Assembly (NCBI GenBank): GCA_032160705.1
Contig: JAVHVE010000014.1
Span: 1 to 64,000, forward strand
Origin: QHXM01 sp032160705
Lineage (GTDB): Bacteria; Acidobacteriota; Blastocatellia; Pyrinomonadales; Pyrinomonadaceae
Reading direction: 5' to 3'
Length of the DNA: 64,000 bases
The translations under genes and the position numbers were made by a program. The notes beneath the pieces were generated by a model. It was not told where the DNA came from and made no database searches. It worked only from the letters and a program-made list of their open reading frames with translations. Below are positions 7,859 through 16,094 of the stretch, piece by piece. Within the stretch, counting starts at the first letter, position 1, and every line of letters begins with the position of its first letter.

Positions 7859-8437
7859 ATGAACAATCAGCATTCATTGCTCGGCGCTTCGGTCAGAATC
7901 GCTTTCAGATTTACTTTGATCGCGCTTTGTTTTTCCGCTTCGATTTGTGCCGTCTACGCGCAGGAGGGCGGAATCAGGAAGAAGGCTCTGGCAATTGAGA
8001 ACATTCGATTGAACCTGATACCGACGGCTGCTCCCGATGACCCGGAGGCAAAGTTTCAGGCGGCGCGGATAGTGCATAACGTGACCGTTGACGGGAAGAA
8101 GGGGATGCGCGTTCATGCAACCTTTACGGTGAACTACGGCCTCAATAATCCTTGTAAGTTGATCGCTTACTTTTACGACGATGATGGAGACCCGCTCGAA
8201 TCCGACGACCCGAAGTATAGCAACGCAGACGGGAATGTCAGCGCGAGCACAACCTTTACGCCAAAATATGATCCTGCCTTTTATAAGGATTTGCAGCTCT
8301 TCGTGCCCTATGCTGCGCTGAACATGGAAAGCGGGGACGAATATAACCTGAAGTTCTATCTGGCTCTGTATGACCAGAGCGGGAAGAGGTTCTTCGGGAA
8401 ATCAGGGTGGTACAAGTTTAAGCTGACGATGCCTTAG
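7859..8437 (+). CDS. Secreted beta-sandwich-like hypothetical protein
   Basis: This protein of 192 residues has an N-terminal signal peptide (hydrophobic VRIAFRFTLIALCFSASICAVYA). The mature part alternates strand-like segments: MRVHATFTVNYGLNNPCKLI, AYFYDDDGDPL, TTFTPKYDPAFYKDLQLFVPY, KFYLALYDQSGKRFFGKSGWYKFKL. This looks like a single immunoglobulin-like sandwich, and the family is not recognised. The ATG at 7859-7861 has AAGGAG at 7845-7850; a TTG just before it is less likely. It forms a pair with the preceding secreted protein gene. Confidence 0.65.
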   Translation: MNNQHSLLGASVRIAFRFTLIALCFSASICAVYAQEGGIRKKALAIENIRLNLIPTAAPDDPEAKFQAARIVHNVTVDGKKGMRVHATFTVNYGLNNPCKLIAYFYDDDGDPLESDDPKYSNADGNVSASTTFTPKYDPAFYKDLQLFVPYAALNMESGDEYNLKFYLALYDQSGKRFFGKSGWYKFKLTMP

Positions 8438-8475
8438 AGTTTAGAGATTTAAATTCACTAACGAAACAGAGTCAG

Positions 8476-8577
8476 AGTTAGACAGGATTAACAGGATTAT
8501 CAAGATTAAGCAGAGAAGGCAGGCCAGCGGGGCTTGCTGCTTTTTATCTTGTTAATCCTGTAAATCCTGTCTATTCC
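8476..8577. repeat. Short-word hairpin 5 (ACAGGATTA)
   Basis: The left arm (about 8478-8509, words GACAGGATTAACAGGATTA) pairs with the right arm at 8541-8576 over about 30 nt with few mismatches. It lies between convergent genes and ends exactly at the stop codon of the minus-strand flavoprotein gene (8578-8580). The same word family recurs in hairpin 12. Confidence 0.85.
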
Positions 8578-10338
8578 TTACGTCTCTTCTGCCAGGTTCT
8601 TAACCAGATTGACATACTCGCCGCGCTCAAAGCCGTTTGCCCTGAAGTAGTCGATTAAATCGCCGTCGTTCCAGTTGACCATCGTGTTAACCACGGTGAC
8701 GCCCGCACGTTTGAAACGCGCGAACAATTCGTTCATCAGCGCGAGGCTCACGCCCTGCCCGTGATACTCCGGGTCAACTCCGATAATCTCCATCCACCCG
8801 GAAAGCTCTGCGGCGAACTCCCACCCACGCACGTCTCCCAGGACGAATCCGACGACGCGGTCGCGGTGCTCTGCGACCAGACAGTATTCAGGCGCGCGCT
8901 TGATGTAAGCATCAGCTTTGGATTCGTAGTAAGCCGCGTGCGGCTTGCCCGTAATCTTTTCATCAATGCGCAACACTTCGTCTATGTCGCGCACGGTCAT
9001 TTTGCGGATAGAGATGTCCGGCATGCGTCTGGCTCTCCGCGCCTTGTGCCGTCGCAGCCCGCTCAAGACGCGCGCCCCGACTTTTTTTACGAGACGCGGC
9101 TTCAACGAACGCTTGATGATGTTGCGGTAGGAGTCGTGCCCCGAGACCGAATCGAACAGCGCATCATACATCAACGGGTCTGTCTTGCCGACATCTATCA
9201 TCGGGTCTAGAAAAAGGCGTGCGCCCATCATCATCAAGCGACGTACCATCACGCCGTAGCGGTAATCTCCGAGCAGATCACTACAACTTTTTCGGTAGTT
9301 CGCAAGCGCACGCTTCGACACACCATGTTCGAGCATCGTTTCTGCGGCTCGCGCGCCCGTGATAATCGCCGTGTTGATGCCTTTGCCTTTGAAGGGACGA
9401 AGCCAGCCCGTCGCATCGCCGACGAGCGCGTAGCGATGCCCGTAAGCTCCGCGCGCCGGAGACGAAGGAAAACGCCCTTCGTAATAGTTAATCTGGGCGG
9501 GATCGAATCCGGGCAGGAGCGCCTGCACCTCCGGCATCTGCAAAAAGAGATCGAGGTCGCAGGATGAAACATGCTCGCCCGCGATGTTGACCAGCGTGTG
9601 ATCGCCTTTCGGTGTGATCGCGCCAAACTCTATGCGTGGGCAAGCTGAGGGAAGAAGGAAAGCGTGAACGATATGTCCGAGTTTTTCCGTTTGAAAACGT
9701 GCGGTCGTCTCAATCGTCGTCAGGTAGCTCTTGAGCCACTTCGACGGTCGCTCGTAGCCGCCGTCCCTGCGCGTCACGTCTTCAAAGACGGAGAGCATCG
9801 CTTCATCAAGCCCGAACGCGCCGACGACGGCGTCCGCTCTTTCATACTCCGACTCAGAGTAGACGCGAACTTCGTCAAGCTTGTCGCCTTGCACAAACTC
9901 GATTCCGGTGACGCGCGATTCAATCACCTGCGCGCCCAGCTCGCGCGCCCTGTCCAGCATGAATTGATCGAACTCGGCGCGTTCCACCGCATAGGTCGCG
10001 CGCCCGTGTCCAATATCGCTGGCGGTCGCGCCCTGCCCTGTGAGCAGCAGGTTTTCGTGCGCGCCGTGCAGGCGGTATCCGAAGATTTGTCGCTTGATGA
10101 TAGAGGGCGGGAGATGAACGTCTAATTCTTGAGAGAGCACATCTTCGACGGGCGGCGAGAGCACACCGACACACTGATTGGCGTGAACATTGAAATCCTT
10201 GCCTTCAAAGATGAGCACGCGCAGGCGCAAGCCCCGCTCGCCCGCACCCTGCAACAACTTGATGGCGCACGCCGCGCCGCCCGGCCCCCCGCCGATGATG
10301 ACAACCGTTGAATTATCATGAAGGCGGCAATCGTTCAT
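8578..10338 (-). CDS. Geranylgeranyl-reductase-like flavoprotein fused to GNAT
   Basis: The 586-residue product joins two enzymes. Residues 1 to about 430 form an FAD-dependent oxidoreductase of the geranylgeranyl reductase/GR2 family: Rossmann motif VVIIGGGPGGAACAIKLL, family core NQCVGVLSPPVEDVL and the second FAD motif ALVGDATGWLRPFKGKGINTA. From about residue 440, ISIRKMTVRDIDEVLRIDEKI opens a GNAT acetyltransferase domain with the acetyl-CoA loop GVDPEYHGQGVSLALMNELF and C-terminal YFRANGFERGEYVNLVK. A basic linker RRHKARRARR joins them. The start at ATG 10336-10338 omits three residues read from an upstream TTG. The substrate is unknown; reduction and acylation of the same lipid or polyketide is an inference. 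Confidence 0.88.
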   Translation of the reverse strand: MNDCRLHDNSTVVIIGGGPGGAACAIKLLQGAGERGLRLRVLIFEGKDFNVHANQCVGVLSPPVEDVLSQELDVHLPPSIIKRQIFGYRLHGAHENLLLTGQGATASDIGHGRATYAVERAEFDQFMLDRARELGAQVIESRVTGIEFVQGDKLDEVRVYSESEYERADAVVGAFGLDEAMLSVFEDVTRRDGGYERPSKWLKSYLTTIETTARFQTEKLGHIVHAFLLPSACPRIEFGAITPKGDHTLVNIAGEHVSSCDLDLFLQMPEVQALLPGFDPAQINYYEGRFPSSPARGAYGHRYALVGDATGWLRPFKGKGINTAIITGARAAETMLEHGVSKRALANYRKSCSDLLGDYRYGVMVRRLMMMGARLFLDPMIDVGKTDPLMYDALFDSVSGHDSYRNIIKRSLKPRLVKKVGARVLSGLRRHKARRARRMPDISIRKMTVRDIDEVLRIDEKITGKPHAAYYESKADAYIKRAPEYCLVAEHRDRVVGFVLGDVRGWEFAAELSGWMEIIGVDPEYHGQGVSLALMNELFARFKRAGVTVVNTMVNWNDGDLIDYFRANGFERGEYVNLVKNLAEET

Positions 10339-10350
10339 CACGAACAATCA

Positions 10351-10457
10351 AGGCAAAAGGTAAAAGTAAAAAGGCAAAAGTCTGGCAGAGAACCACATTT
10401 AATAAAAATTGGTTTCAGCCTCACTTTTGCCTTTTACCTTTTTACTTTTACCTTTGC
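10351..10457. repeat. Short-word hairpin 6 (GGCAAAAGGTAAAAG)
   Basis: Left arm 10351-10380 and right arm about 10421-10457 are built from words GGCAAAA, GGTAAAA and GTAAAAA. The loop carries an inner stem AACCAC / GGTTT and the segment AGCCTCACTTTTGCC. The loop recurs nearly unchanged in hairpin 14 near atpG. The right arm ends just before the TAA of the next gene. Confidence 0.85.
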
Positions 10458-10458
10458 T

Positions 10459-11049
10459 TTACATTTCCGGCGCAGTCACTTTCATCTCTCTACGGCGGAT
10501 GAAGATTTCGCCGTGCGCCTCTAGCTCCGCCTTCTCAGCGAGTGTGTTGAGCACGGAGTTAAGCAGCTCTTTATTCTCCACCTTGAAACTTGTGACGCCC
10601 CTGGCGCGTGCGTCTGCGTCGTCATATTGAAGCGTCAGGTAGCGATACTTTTTCCGGGCCAGCCAGGAGAGCATATTAGCCCCGTATGGCAGCGGAAGGG
10701 CTCCGACAACCTGCGCGGCTTTCGGCCTTCCCGCTTTTGTGTCGCTGTAAGCCCCGGTCACCGCCGAATATGGTATTGCCAGAACCTCTTTCTGCTCCTT
10801 GTTGCGAAAGACCAGGCGCTTATTCACGTCGTCAAAACTGAGCGTGCCGTCCTGCTTTTTGTTATAACCAAAAATCCCCCCTTCGTATTTCGCCTTAAAG
10901 GTTTGAGGCGCGGGCGGAGGTTTCGGAGCGGAAACACCGGCAGGCGGCGTCGTATCTTTCGTCGCCGCGCGCGGCCCCTGCGCGATGGCCGCACTCGCCA
11001 CCAAAGCGACGAGCAGTCCCGCCCCTAAAAATTTATGCACCTTTTTCAT
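10459..11049 (-). CDS. Secreted protein with PH/GRAM-like domain
   Basis: This protein of 196 residues starts with a signal peptide (MKKVHKFLGAGLLVALVASAAIAQ) followed by a Pro-rich linker. A beta-rich domain begins at about residue 50 with FKAKYEGGIFGYNKKQDGTL and continues through FDDVNKRLVFRNKEQKEVLAIPYSAVTGAY, which reads like the strands of a PH or GRAM domain. The C-terminus has YRYLTLQYDDADARARGVTSFKV and a helix ELLNSVLNTLAEKAEL. GGGGAG precedes the ATG at 11047-11049; longer readings upstream have no ribosome site. The function is unknown. Confidence 0.7.
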   Translation of the reverse strand: MKKVHKFLGAGLLVALVASAAIAQGPRAATKDTTPPAGVSAPKPPPAPQTFKAKYEGGIFGYNKKQDGTLSFDDVNKRLVFRNKEQKEVLAIPYSAVTGAYSDTKAGRPKAAQVVGALPLPYGANMLSWLARKKYRYLTLQYDDADARARGVTSFKVENKELLNSVLNTLAEKAELEAHGEIFIRRREMKVTAPEM

Positions 11050-11143
11050 TACTGTACTCCCCTCTAACTTAAATCGGACGATTATTAACGGTAGACGACG
11101 ATGGGCGAAGGCAAGTGAGCATTTTTCGTCCATCGTACTGTCT

Positions 11144-11740
11144 CTACAGACGCTGTCCGCCGACCGTGCGTTGCCAGACGAGCGCTTGTTTTAGCACACA
11201 GAGTCGCTGTCGCTCTTCCGGCTCGCAGACAGGTTCGAGCTGCTCGATGATGGCTTCGATCAAAGACGCGCTGAAGGGCCCGGCGTGCGTGACGATCTGC
11301 GAATAATAGTGAAGGTGAACGTGCCCCTGCGCGTCAAGGTGAAACCGATGGACATCCTCATCCGACAGGCGATAGATGTCCTGGTTGACCGGAATCACGC
11401 GGCGCGGCACGGTATGATGATTCGCATGGGAAGCATCTCGCCAGCCCAGCAGCAGGATGCCGACGAGCAAACCCTGTTCGTTCAGGTAGTCGGGGCTCAG
11501 GACGGAATTGTCTGTAATGGACGACAGACGGGGGCCGAAGTTTCCATATTCCGGGTTGATGAGTTGCGAATTGTAGATGACGCCGATGACATCCGATCCA
11601 TCCTCAAGCGGCATGGCGACAAACTGCGCGAAGCCATAATCGGTAGCCGCAGGGGATTCGTCCGCATCGAGCGCGTCAATCACTCGCCCGACGTAATCAA
11701 CGTGCGAGTTTGATTTAACTATCTTGGCAAGCTTGGTCAT
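11144..11740 (-). CDS. HAS-barrel-like protein of the NurA cluster
   Basis: This protein of about 198 residues opens MTKLAKIVKSNSHVDYVGRVID and continues with strands DYGFAQFVAMPLEDGSDVIGVIYNSQL. That resembles the HAS-barrel found at the N-terminus of HerA-type ATPases and of stand-alone partners of NurA. A His-rich middle (HANHHTVPRRVIPVNQDIY, HRFHLDAQGHVHLHYYSQI) and a helical C-terminus follow. The context supports the reading: a nurA-like gene is encoded two genes upstream on the same strand. I chose ATG 11738-11740 because residues further upstream would be encoded by hairpin repeat 7. HAS-barrel identity is an inference from pattern. Confidence 0.6.
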   Translation of the reverse strand: MTKLAKIVKSNSHVDYVGRVIDALDADESPAATDYGFAQFVAMPLEDGSDVIGVIYNSQLINPEYGNFGPRLSSITDNSVLSPDYLNEQGLLVGILLLGWRDASHANHHTVPRRVIPVNQDIYRLSDEDVHRFHLDAQGHVHLHYYSQIVTHAGPFSASLIEAIIEQLEPVCEPEERQRLCVLKQALVWQRTVGGQRL

Positions 11741-11743
11741 AAA

Positions 11744-11844
11744 GTCAGGAGTCAGAATACAGAACACAGGAGACAGAATAAAAACAAAAGTGGTTCTCCG
11801 CCTTATCCCTTCTGTCTCCTGTCTCCTGTATTCTGTCTTCTGCT
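11744..11844. repeat. Short-word hairpin 7 (GGAGACAGAATAC)
   Basis: Words GAGTCAGAATACAGAACACAGG form the left arm. The right arm TCTGTCTCCTGTCTCCTGTA extends to about 11840. The loop has GTGGTTCT, shared with hairpin 14. The arm ends a few bases before the TAA of the zinc-ribbon gene, and the other side touches the start codon of the HAS-barrel-like gene. Confidence 0.85.
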
Positions 11845-12369
11845 TTACCTTCCCGTCCATTCGGGAATCTTGTAGAGAATCCACCACAGGAAAAGCTGCG
11901 CGCAGAAGATGACAAGGCCGAGCGAGACGCCGATGTATGAAGCGCGGCGTCCGCCACGCCAGGGTGCGCGATACGAGTTATATAATCCGACGCCGCCCAT
12001 CAGGAGCGCGCCCGGACAGAAAAGGATTCCCAGATAGGGCACGAGCGCGTAGGTCACAAAGGCCAGTGCCGTCGTTGAAGCGCCGTTGCTGTTTCGCGCC
12101 GGGGACATTGATGACATAGAACTCTTCAACGGCTTTCCGCTCGCACGGCCTACGTTGCGGCTGACAGCGCGGCGGTGCTGTAAATTATACGAAGCGCGCA
12201 GAGCGTCCGCCGGAAGGTAAGACTCATCAAGCGAGCGCCCGCAGTTTGAGCAGAAGCGCGCCTCCACACGTCTCGCCGTCACGCCGCACGACGAACAGAC
12301 ACGCACAGTACTTTGCGAGCCGCCCGATTGCGCTGCTGACTGTTCCGTCTTGCCCGTTTCGCTATCCAT
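11845..12369 (-). CDS. Zinc-ribbon membrane protein
   Basis: This protein of 174 residues has an N-terminal double-Cys zinc ribbon (VCSSCGVTARRVEARFCSNCGRSL, about residues 22-48). A low-complexity Ser/Arg linker and two membrane segments follow (ALAFVTYALVPYLGILFCPGALLMGGVGLY and ASYIGVSLGLVIFCAQLFLWWILYKI). The order suggests a cytosolic sensor or adaptor domain tethered to the membrane. I chose ATG 12367-12369, since upstream residues would come from hairpin 8. It lies between the nurA-like and HAS-barrel-like genes, in the same direction; a role in that module is unproven. Confidence 0.7.
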   Translation of the reverse strand: MDSETGKTEQSAAQSGGSQSTVRVCSSCGVTARRVEARFCSNCGRSLDESYLPADALRASYNLQHRRAVSRNVGRASGKPLKSSMSSMSPARNSNGASTTALAFVTYALVPYLGILFCPGALLMGGVGLYNSYRAPWRGGRRASYIGVSLGLVIFCAQLFLWWILYKIPEWTGR

Positions 12370-12373
12370 AAAA

Positions 12374-12445
12374 TAAAGGACGAAGTATGAACGATGAACG
12401 CGGAAGTCAGCCAAATGCTTTTCTTCTGACTTCTGACTCCTGCTT
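12374..12445. repeat. Short-word hairpin 8 (GAAGTCAG)
   Basis: The right arm TTCTTCTGACTTCTGACTCC (12421-12440) contains tandem TTCTGAC words. The left side has GAAGTATGAACGATGAACGCGGAAGTCAG. Pairing is partial, the weakest of the set. The right arm ends about 6 nt before the TAA of the nurA-like gene. Confidence 0.6.
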
Positions 12446-13666
12446 TTATCGCCGTCGAACTTTGCTCGCGGCTTTACGCGAGACGCCGAACGGTAAGCTC
12501 TCGCGTTCGGCGAATTCCTGCACGGCGCGCAGGAATTGTTCACGGTCGCGACCCGAAATGAGTGCCGCCTCATCCGCTGCCTCAATCGCGTAAGGATAGC
12601 CGAGGCCGCTGATACATTCGGCTCTGACGGTATCTACCACATCATCCAACAAACCGGCCTCATAAATCCAGACGGGCACGTCAAGACGCGCCGGGACACT
12701 TGCGCCGGTCGTCTGCAAATAGACGAATCCGGCCAGAGGCTTCCCGCTTCGCTCATCCTTGAAAGCTTCGCTCGAATTCTTACGCACGCAGTAGCAGAAA
12801 ACCGTGCGATCACCCCACGCATTCAAAACCGGCGACTCGTTTTCAGCAGAAGCGTGAAGGAGTTGCGTGTCAAACAGAGAACGACTGAGCCGCACACTCG
12901 TCCCTGCATCGAGCGTATCCAGCAGCCAGATGAGATCGCGCGCGTAAGATTGATCCACGAAGCCGACGATGGGTACTTCCCGGTCGCGCGATAGCTTGAT
13001 GAGGTTGACCACTGTGTCAACGTAGGCGTCCTGTAGTTTCGTCTTCGGCAGCGCGATTGAGACCATCAGTGTGCCGTCGAAAAAACCGACCGGGGTTCTC
13101 TCTTTGCGCCCCTGCCAGCCTCGCTTACTCTCGATCCACTCGGCTAAGACTTCCGCCTCCAGGCGAAAGCGGCTGAGGCCCACAATCGTGTCAGCGTTGC
13201 TCCGATCATCGTAGCCTTCGAGCAATTCCTGTGGCGAGACGACCTTGAAACGAGCCTCCTTGCGATAGACGCCTTCGCGCGTGTGCGGGTTTTCAAAGAG
13301 CGCCACCTGCACGGCGGCCACCGGCAACGAAACATCACGACCCGGCACAAGCTGGCTGCCGTCTGCGGCAAATGTCACACGGGCTTCCAACACGTCAATC
13401 GCCCAGCGTCGCGCTTCCTCGTGGGTGCGCCAGCTTCTACCGAAGGGGATGACTATCGAACCCGCGCTATCCAGCTCAAGGGATGGAATCGCGCCCGGCT
13501 CTTTAGACGCGGAAACCGCCGCCGCCACGCCTTGCGCTTTGCGACGCCCGAGCGCGCGCAAGCGACCGACATAATCAAGCACGTCTTCTCGCCACGAGCG
13601 ATCAAACAGCAGAAACTCTTCTCGCTTACTTTCGAGCGCCTGACTAAGGAGATGCTGGTACAGCAT
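12446..13666 (-). CDS. nurA: NurA-domain nuclease-like protein
   Basis: This 406-residue protein carries the NurA signature. The acidic motif RVTFAADGSQLVPGRDVSLPVAAVQVALFENP begins near residue 100, followed by RTPVGFFDGTLMVSIALPKTK near 225 and VPIVGFVDQSYARDLIWLLDTLDAG near 255, with conserved acidic residues in each. NurA is a 5'-3' exo/endonuclease that works with the HerA translocase in DNA-end resection. No HerA is in this window; the HAS-barrel-like gene downstream is a possible partner. A long N-terminal helical region (1-60) and the C-terminal tail KVRRR complete the protein. The start MLYQHLLSQ is supported by family alignment only. Confidence 0.82.
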   Translation of the reverse strand: MLYQHLLSQALESKREEFLLFDRSWREDVLDYVGRLRALGRRKAQGVAAAVSASKEPGAIPSLELDSAGSIVIPFGRSWRTHEEARRWAIDVLEARVTFAADGSQLVPGRDVSLPVAAVQVALFENPHTREGVYRKEARFKVVSPQELLEGYDDRSNADTIVGLSRFRLEAEVLAEWIESKRGWQGRKERTPVGFFDGTLMVSIALPKTKLQDAYVDTVVNLIKLSRDREVPIVGFVDQSYARDLIWLLDTLDAGTSVRLSRSLFDTQLLHASAENESPVLNAWGDRTVFCYCVRKNSSEAFKDERSGKPLAGFVYLQTTGASVPARLDVPVWIYEAGLLDDVVDTVRAECISGLGYPYAIEAADEAALISGRDREQFLRAVQEFAERESLPFGVSRKAASKVRRR

Positions 13667-13676
13667 GAGTCAGAAT

Positions 13677-13765
13677 GGATGAAGGATGAGGGATGAGGGA
13701 TGAAAATAAGATTGCTCAACCTGCGTTATTCCTCATTCATCCCTCATCCCTCCGCCCTCATCCCT
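13677..13765. repeat. Heptamer-word hairpin 9 (GGATGAG)
   Basis: Tandem GGATGAG words at 13683-13702 pair with CATCCCTCATCCCTCCGCCCTCATCCC at about 13739-13764. The TGA of the next minus-strand gene (13758-13760) is inside the arm, in the word GGATGAGG. The same word family recurs in hairpins 11 and 13. Confidence 0.88.
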
Positions 13766-14273
13766 TTCTTGCCTTTCCCAGTTGCCTGGACGAGGGCGAG
13801 TAGCGCGTCGTCTTCAATTTCCCCTGGAAGAAGGTGTAGGTGATGCCATCCTTCAGATTGCGAAAGATCGTGACGCCCTGGCTTTCTTCGCGCTCGAAAT
13901 TGGAGTTGCCGACCAGCCTCATGGATTCGGGTGTCTCCGAAGAGTTTTCGTGCTGCAAGACGATTTGCAGCACCGTGCCCTCAAGCTCAGGCGACAGTTT
14001 CTTCGTTTCCACGAAGCGAGCGTTGACGAAAGCGACCGTGACTTTGCCGCCCATGACTTTGAAATGCAGCGTCCCATCCTGTCCCGGCTGGCCTGCAATC
14101 GGTTGGCCGAGAATCCTCTCGACATCGGCGCGACGGGATTTCAAAGGCTCAATGCCGTTCCAGTCCATAGCCATTGCCGACTGAGAAAGGATGACGAGAG
14201 AAGCAAGAGCCAAACCCACACCGAAAGCAGTCAGGCGGCGCGAGCGAGAGCAAAAGAAGTTCAGGTTTTTCAT
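13758..14273 (-). CDS. Secreted protein with BamE/SmpA-like pattern
   Basis: This protein of 171 residues has a basic start (MKNLNFFCSRSRR) and a hydrophobic signal segment (LTAFGVGLALASLVILSQSAMA). The mature part begins MDWNGIEPLKSRRADVERILGQP, the pattern of small lipoprotein domains where a helix reads a short linear phrase (as in BamE). It then continues with strands TLHFKVMGGKVTVAFVNARF and GITYTFFQGKLKTTRYSP. The family is not firmly recognised. The upstream region is TCCTCCC rather than a ribosome site, so initiation may depend on coupling or be leaderless. The stop is in hairpin 9. Confidence 0.6.
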   Translation of the reverse strand: MKNLNFFCSRSRRLTAFGVGLALASLVILSQSAMAMDWNGIEPLKSRRADVERILGQPIAGQPGQDGTLHFKVMGGKVTVAFVNARFVETKKLSPELEGTVLQIVLQHENSSETPESMRLVGNSNFEREESQGVTIFRNLKDGITYTFFQGKLKTTRYSPSSRQLGKARKG

Positions 14274-14296
14274 GGGAGGAATGCTACAGCAGAGGC

Positions 14297-14399
14297 GTGA
14301 CAGGTGACAAGTGACAGGTGACAGGTAAGAATCGTGACGGGTGACAGGTGACAAGTGACAGGAAAAGCATTTTCATCTTGTCACCTGTCACTTGTCACG
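14297..14399. repeat. Heptamer-word hairpin 10 (GTGACAG)
   Basis: At least eight tandem GTGACAG/GTGACAA/GTGACGG words run from 14297 to about 14362. An inverted arm CTTGTCACCTGTCACTTGTC follows at 14377-14396. The element starts 24 nt upstream of the secreted-protein start and ends about 12 nt before the TPR gene stop. It has the clearest seven-base periodicity of the set. Confidence 0.9.
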
Positions 14400-14411
14400 G
14401 TTTACGGCTTT

Positions 14412-15725
14412 TCACTTAGCGTATGGTCTGACGCGCTCGGCTGAGGCTTTGAAATCCGTGTCGTTGGGCGAGAGGCTCGCGCCTTTTTCGTAGGCCGTGA
14501 GCGCTTTCGCGTACTGCTTGGAGATTTCATAGGCGTAGCCAAGCTCGCGATAGATGTTCGCGTCTTCGGGCGTCTTCGCGGCGGCGCGTTCAAGTGCGCT
14601 GATCGCTTTCGGAAAATTCTTGGCGCGTGACTGCGCTACGCCTAATAGATATAGCGCCGGGGCAGGCGCGTCCGCTCCCGTCGTGACGCGTTCAAGGACG
14701 GTCGCCGCGCGCAGGTATTGTTGTGCAGCGATCAGGGCTTGGGCAAAGAGCAGGTTTGCTTCCGGGTCTGTTCTCACTCGCGTCAGACCTTCACCGGCGC
14801 GCACAGCACTCAAGTAGTCCGCGCTGGCTTTCTCCGGTGTGGTGGCTGCGCCAGCGCGTTGCAGATAGCTCAGCGTCAGCAAGTTCCAGGCGGAGGCCGA
14901 GCGAGCGTCAGCGAGCGTCGCGCGATTCAAGGCGGCGATGGCCGCATCAAAATCGTTGCGCTCGAAAGCAATCTGGCCGAGAAAATAGAGCGCTCCCGAT
15001 TCCTTCGGATTGTCTTTGACGATTTGATTAAAGGTGCGCTCGGCGTCTGCCGATTTGCCTGTGCGATATTCGGCGACGCCGCGATAGTAGAAGGTCACGG
15101 CTTCAGGCTTGTTGCTCTGGCGCGTCGTGGCGGTGACCAAGAGCGGCAGCGCGCGGTCAAACTTTTCCGACAGGTAATAGGCGTGCGCGAGCGCGTCAAA
15201 CGTGAACGGGTCTTCCTGGCGGGCGATGCGCTGCAAGTCGAGAGCTTTTTGCAGATCAATGGAAGCCTCTGCGTACTGCTTCAGGTTCAACTCGGCAAAG
15301 CCAGCGATTTTCCATCCCTCGGAATCATTCGGATTGCTCTCGGTAATCTGCCGCGCTTCTTTCAATGCCGCCGCATACTGTTTCTGTTTCAGCAGACTGA
15401 AGGCCGTTGAGGTGTCCGACGTAGCGGTCGCAACACCCGTCGCAACGGGCGTGGAAGCCACAGGGTTTATCAGCGGAGCGCCGGAGACAGCTTGCGGCGC
15501 GGTGTTGGTATTGCGTCTGCGGGTCGAAGAAGCATTGGCAGGCTCCACGTCGAGCAGAGAGTCGTTAGCTTTATTGGTATCGGTTGTGGCCGCCGTCTTC
15601 TCGGTTCGCGAGGCAGTGGCGCGGCGCGGTCTGGTCGAGCCCGACTGCGCGTTGGCCGCGAGCGTAGTCAAGAGCAGGAGCGAAGCGAGCAGAATCAAGT
15701 TGCGTTGCAGGTAATTTCTTGTCAT
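14412..15725 (-). CDS. Secreted TPR protein
   Basis: This protein of 437 residues has a signal peptide (MTRNYLQRNLILLASLLLLTTLAANAQS), then a Thr/Arg/Ala-rich linker to about residue 100. At least eight TPR units follow, for example EARQITESNPNDSEGWKIAGFAELN, AERTFNQIVKDNPKESGALYFLGQIAF, ALERAAAKTPEDANIYRELGYAYEI and AYEKGASLSPNDTDF near the C-terminus. It probably acts as a periplasmic scaffold; the partner is unknown. I preferred ATG 15723-15725 over a TTG six codons upstream. It is followed by the BamE-like gene in the same direction. Confidence 0.85.
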   Translation of the reverse strand: MTRNYLQRNLILLASLLLLTTLAANAQSGSTRPRRATASRTEKTAATTDTNKANDSLLDVEPANASSTRRRNTNTAPQAVSGAPLINPVASTPVATGVATATSDTSTAFSLLKQKQYAAALKEARQITESNPNDSEGWKIAGFAELNLKQYAEASIDLQKALDLQRIARQEDPFTFDALAHAYYLSEKFDRALPLLVTATTRQSNKPEAVTFYYRGVAEYRTGKSADAERTFNQIVKDNPKESGALYFLGQIAFERNDFDAAIAALNRATLADARSASAWNLLTLSYLQRAGAATTPEKASADYLSAVRAGEGLTRVRTDPEANLLFAQALIAAQQYLRAATVLERVTTGADAPAPALYLLGVAQSRAKNFPKAISALERAAAKTPEDANIYRELGYAYEISKQYAKALTAYEKGASLSPNDTDFKASAERVRPYAK

Positions 15726-15838
15726 GGCTTCCAATTCTTTCAATTTCCAGCGCAGTGTTCAAGCCATTGGAGAGCTATCAGACTCTCGGCTTGCAGGCAT
15801 TCTGATGGTTTGCGAGGCAATTGGGTTCGCTTACAAAC

Positions 15839-15878
15839 AAAAAGCGACCGGCAAGTTAAGGCTTGCCAGTCGCTTTTT
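15839..15878. terminator. Bidirectional intrinsic terminator
   Basis: Arms at 15839-15855 and 15862-15878 (AAAAAGCGACCGGCAAG against its near-exact complement, one mismatch) leave a 6-nt loop and give A-run/T-run flanks. It lies 18 nt below the relic TonB-receptor stop codon and about 114 nt above the TPR gene, so it most likely terminated the former receptor gene. Confidence 0.85.
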
Positions 15879-15895
15879 CCGTTAACAGTCGGCTT

Positions 15896-15925
15896 TTAGA
15901 AACTAAGCTTGAGGCCGAACTGGAA
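15896..15925 (-). pseudogene. Relic 3' end of a TonB-dependent receptor
   Basis: Reading leftward, 15925-15896 encodes FQFGLKLSF followed by TAA. This is identical in protein to the last nine residues of the intact receptor ending at 25425, but only 20 of 27 bases match, with most differences synonymous. The sequence just upstream does not continue receptor homology, and a TAG appears in frame about 30 codons further. The rest of 15744-16094 holds no gene apart from the terminator at 15839-15878. Confidence 0.6.
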
Positions 15926-16094
15926 GCAATTCAGTCCAGTTCTTAAGCGGACTTTCCCTTGAATTTTCGTTATATCGAAAGTGAACAGCCGAAGGGGAAA
16001 TGGGCAGAGCACTAGCTACACTTAATACTCGGCGGGCGCGTCATCAGAAAGTCTCTATTCACATCGGTTCAATTCGAAGCGGGTTAAACCACTG

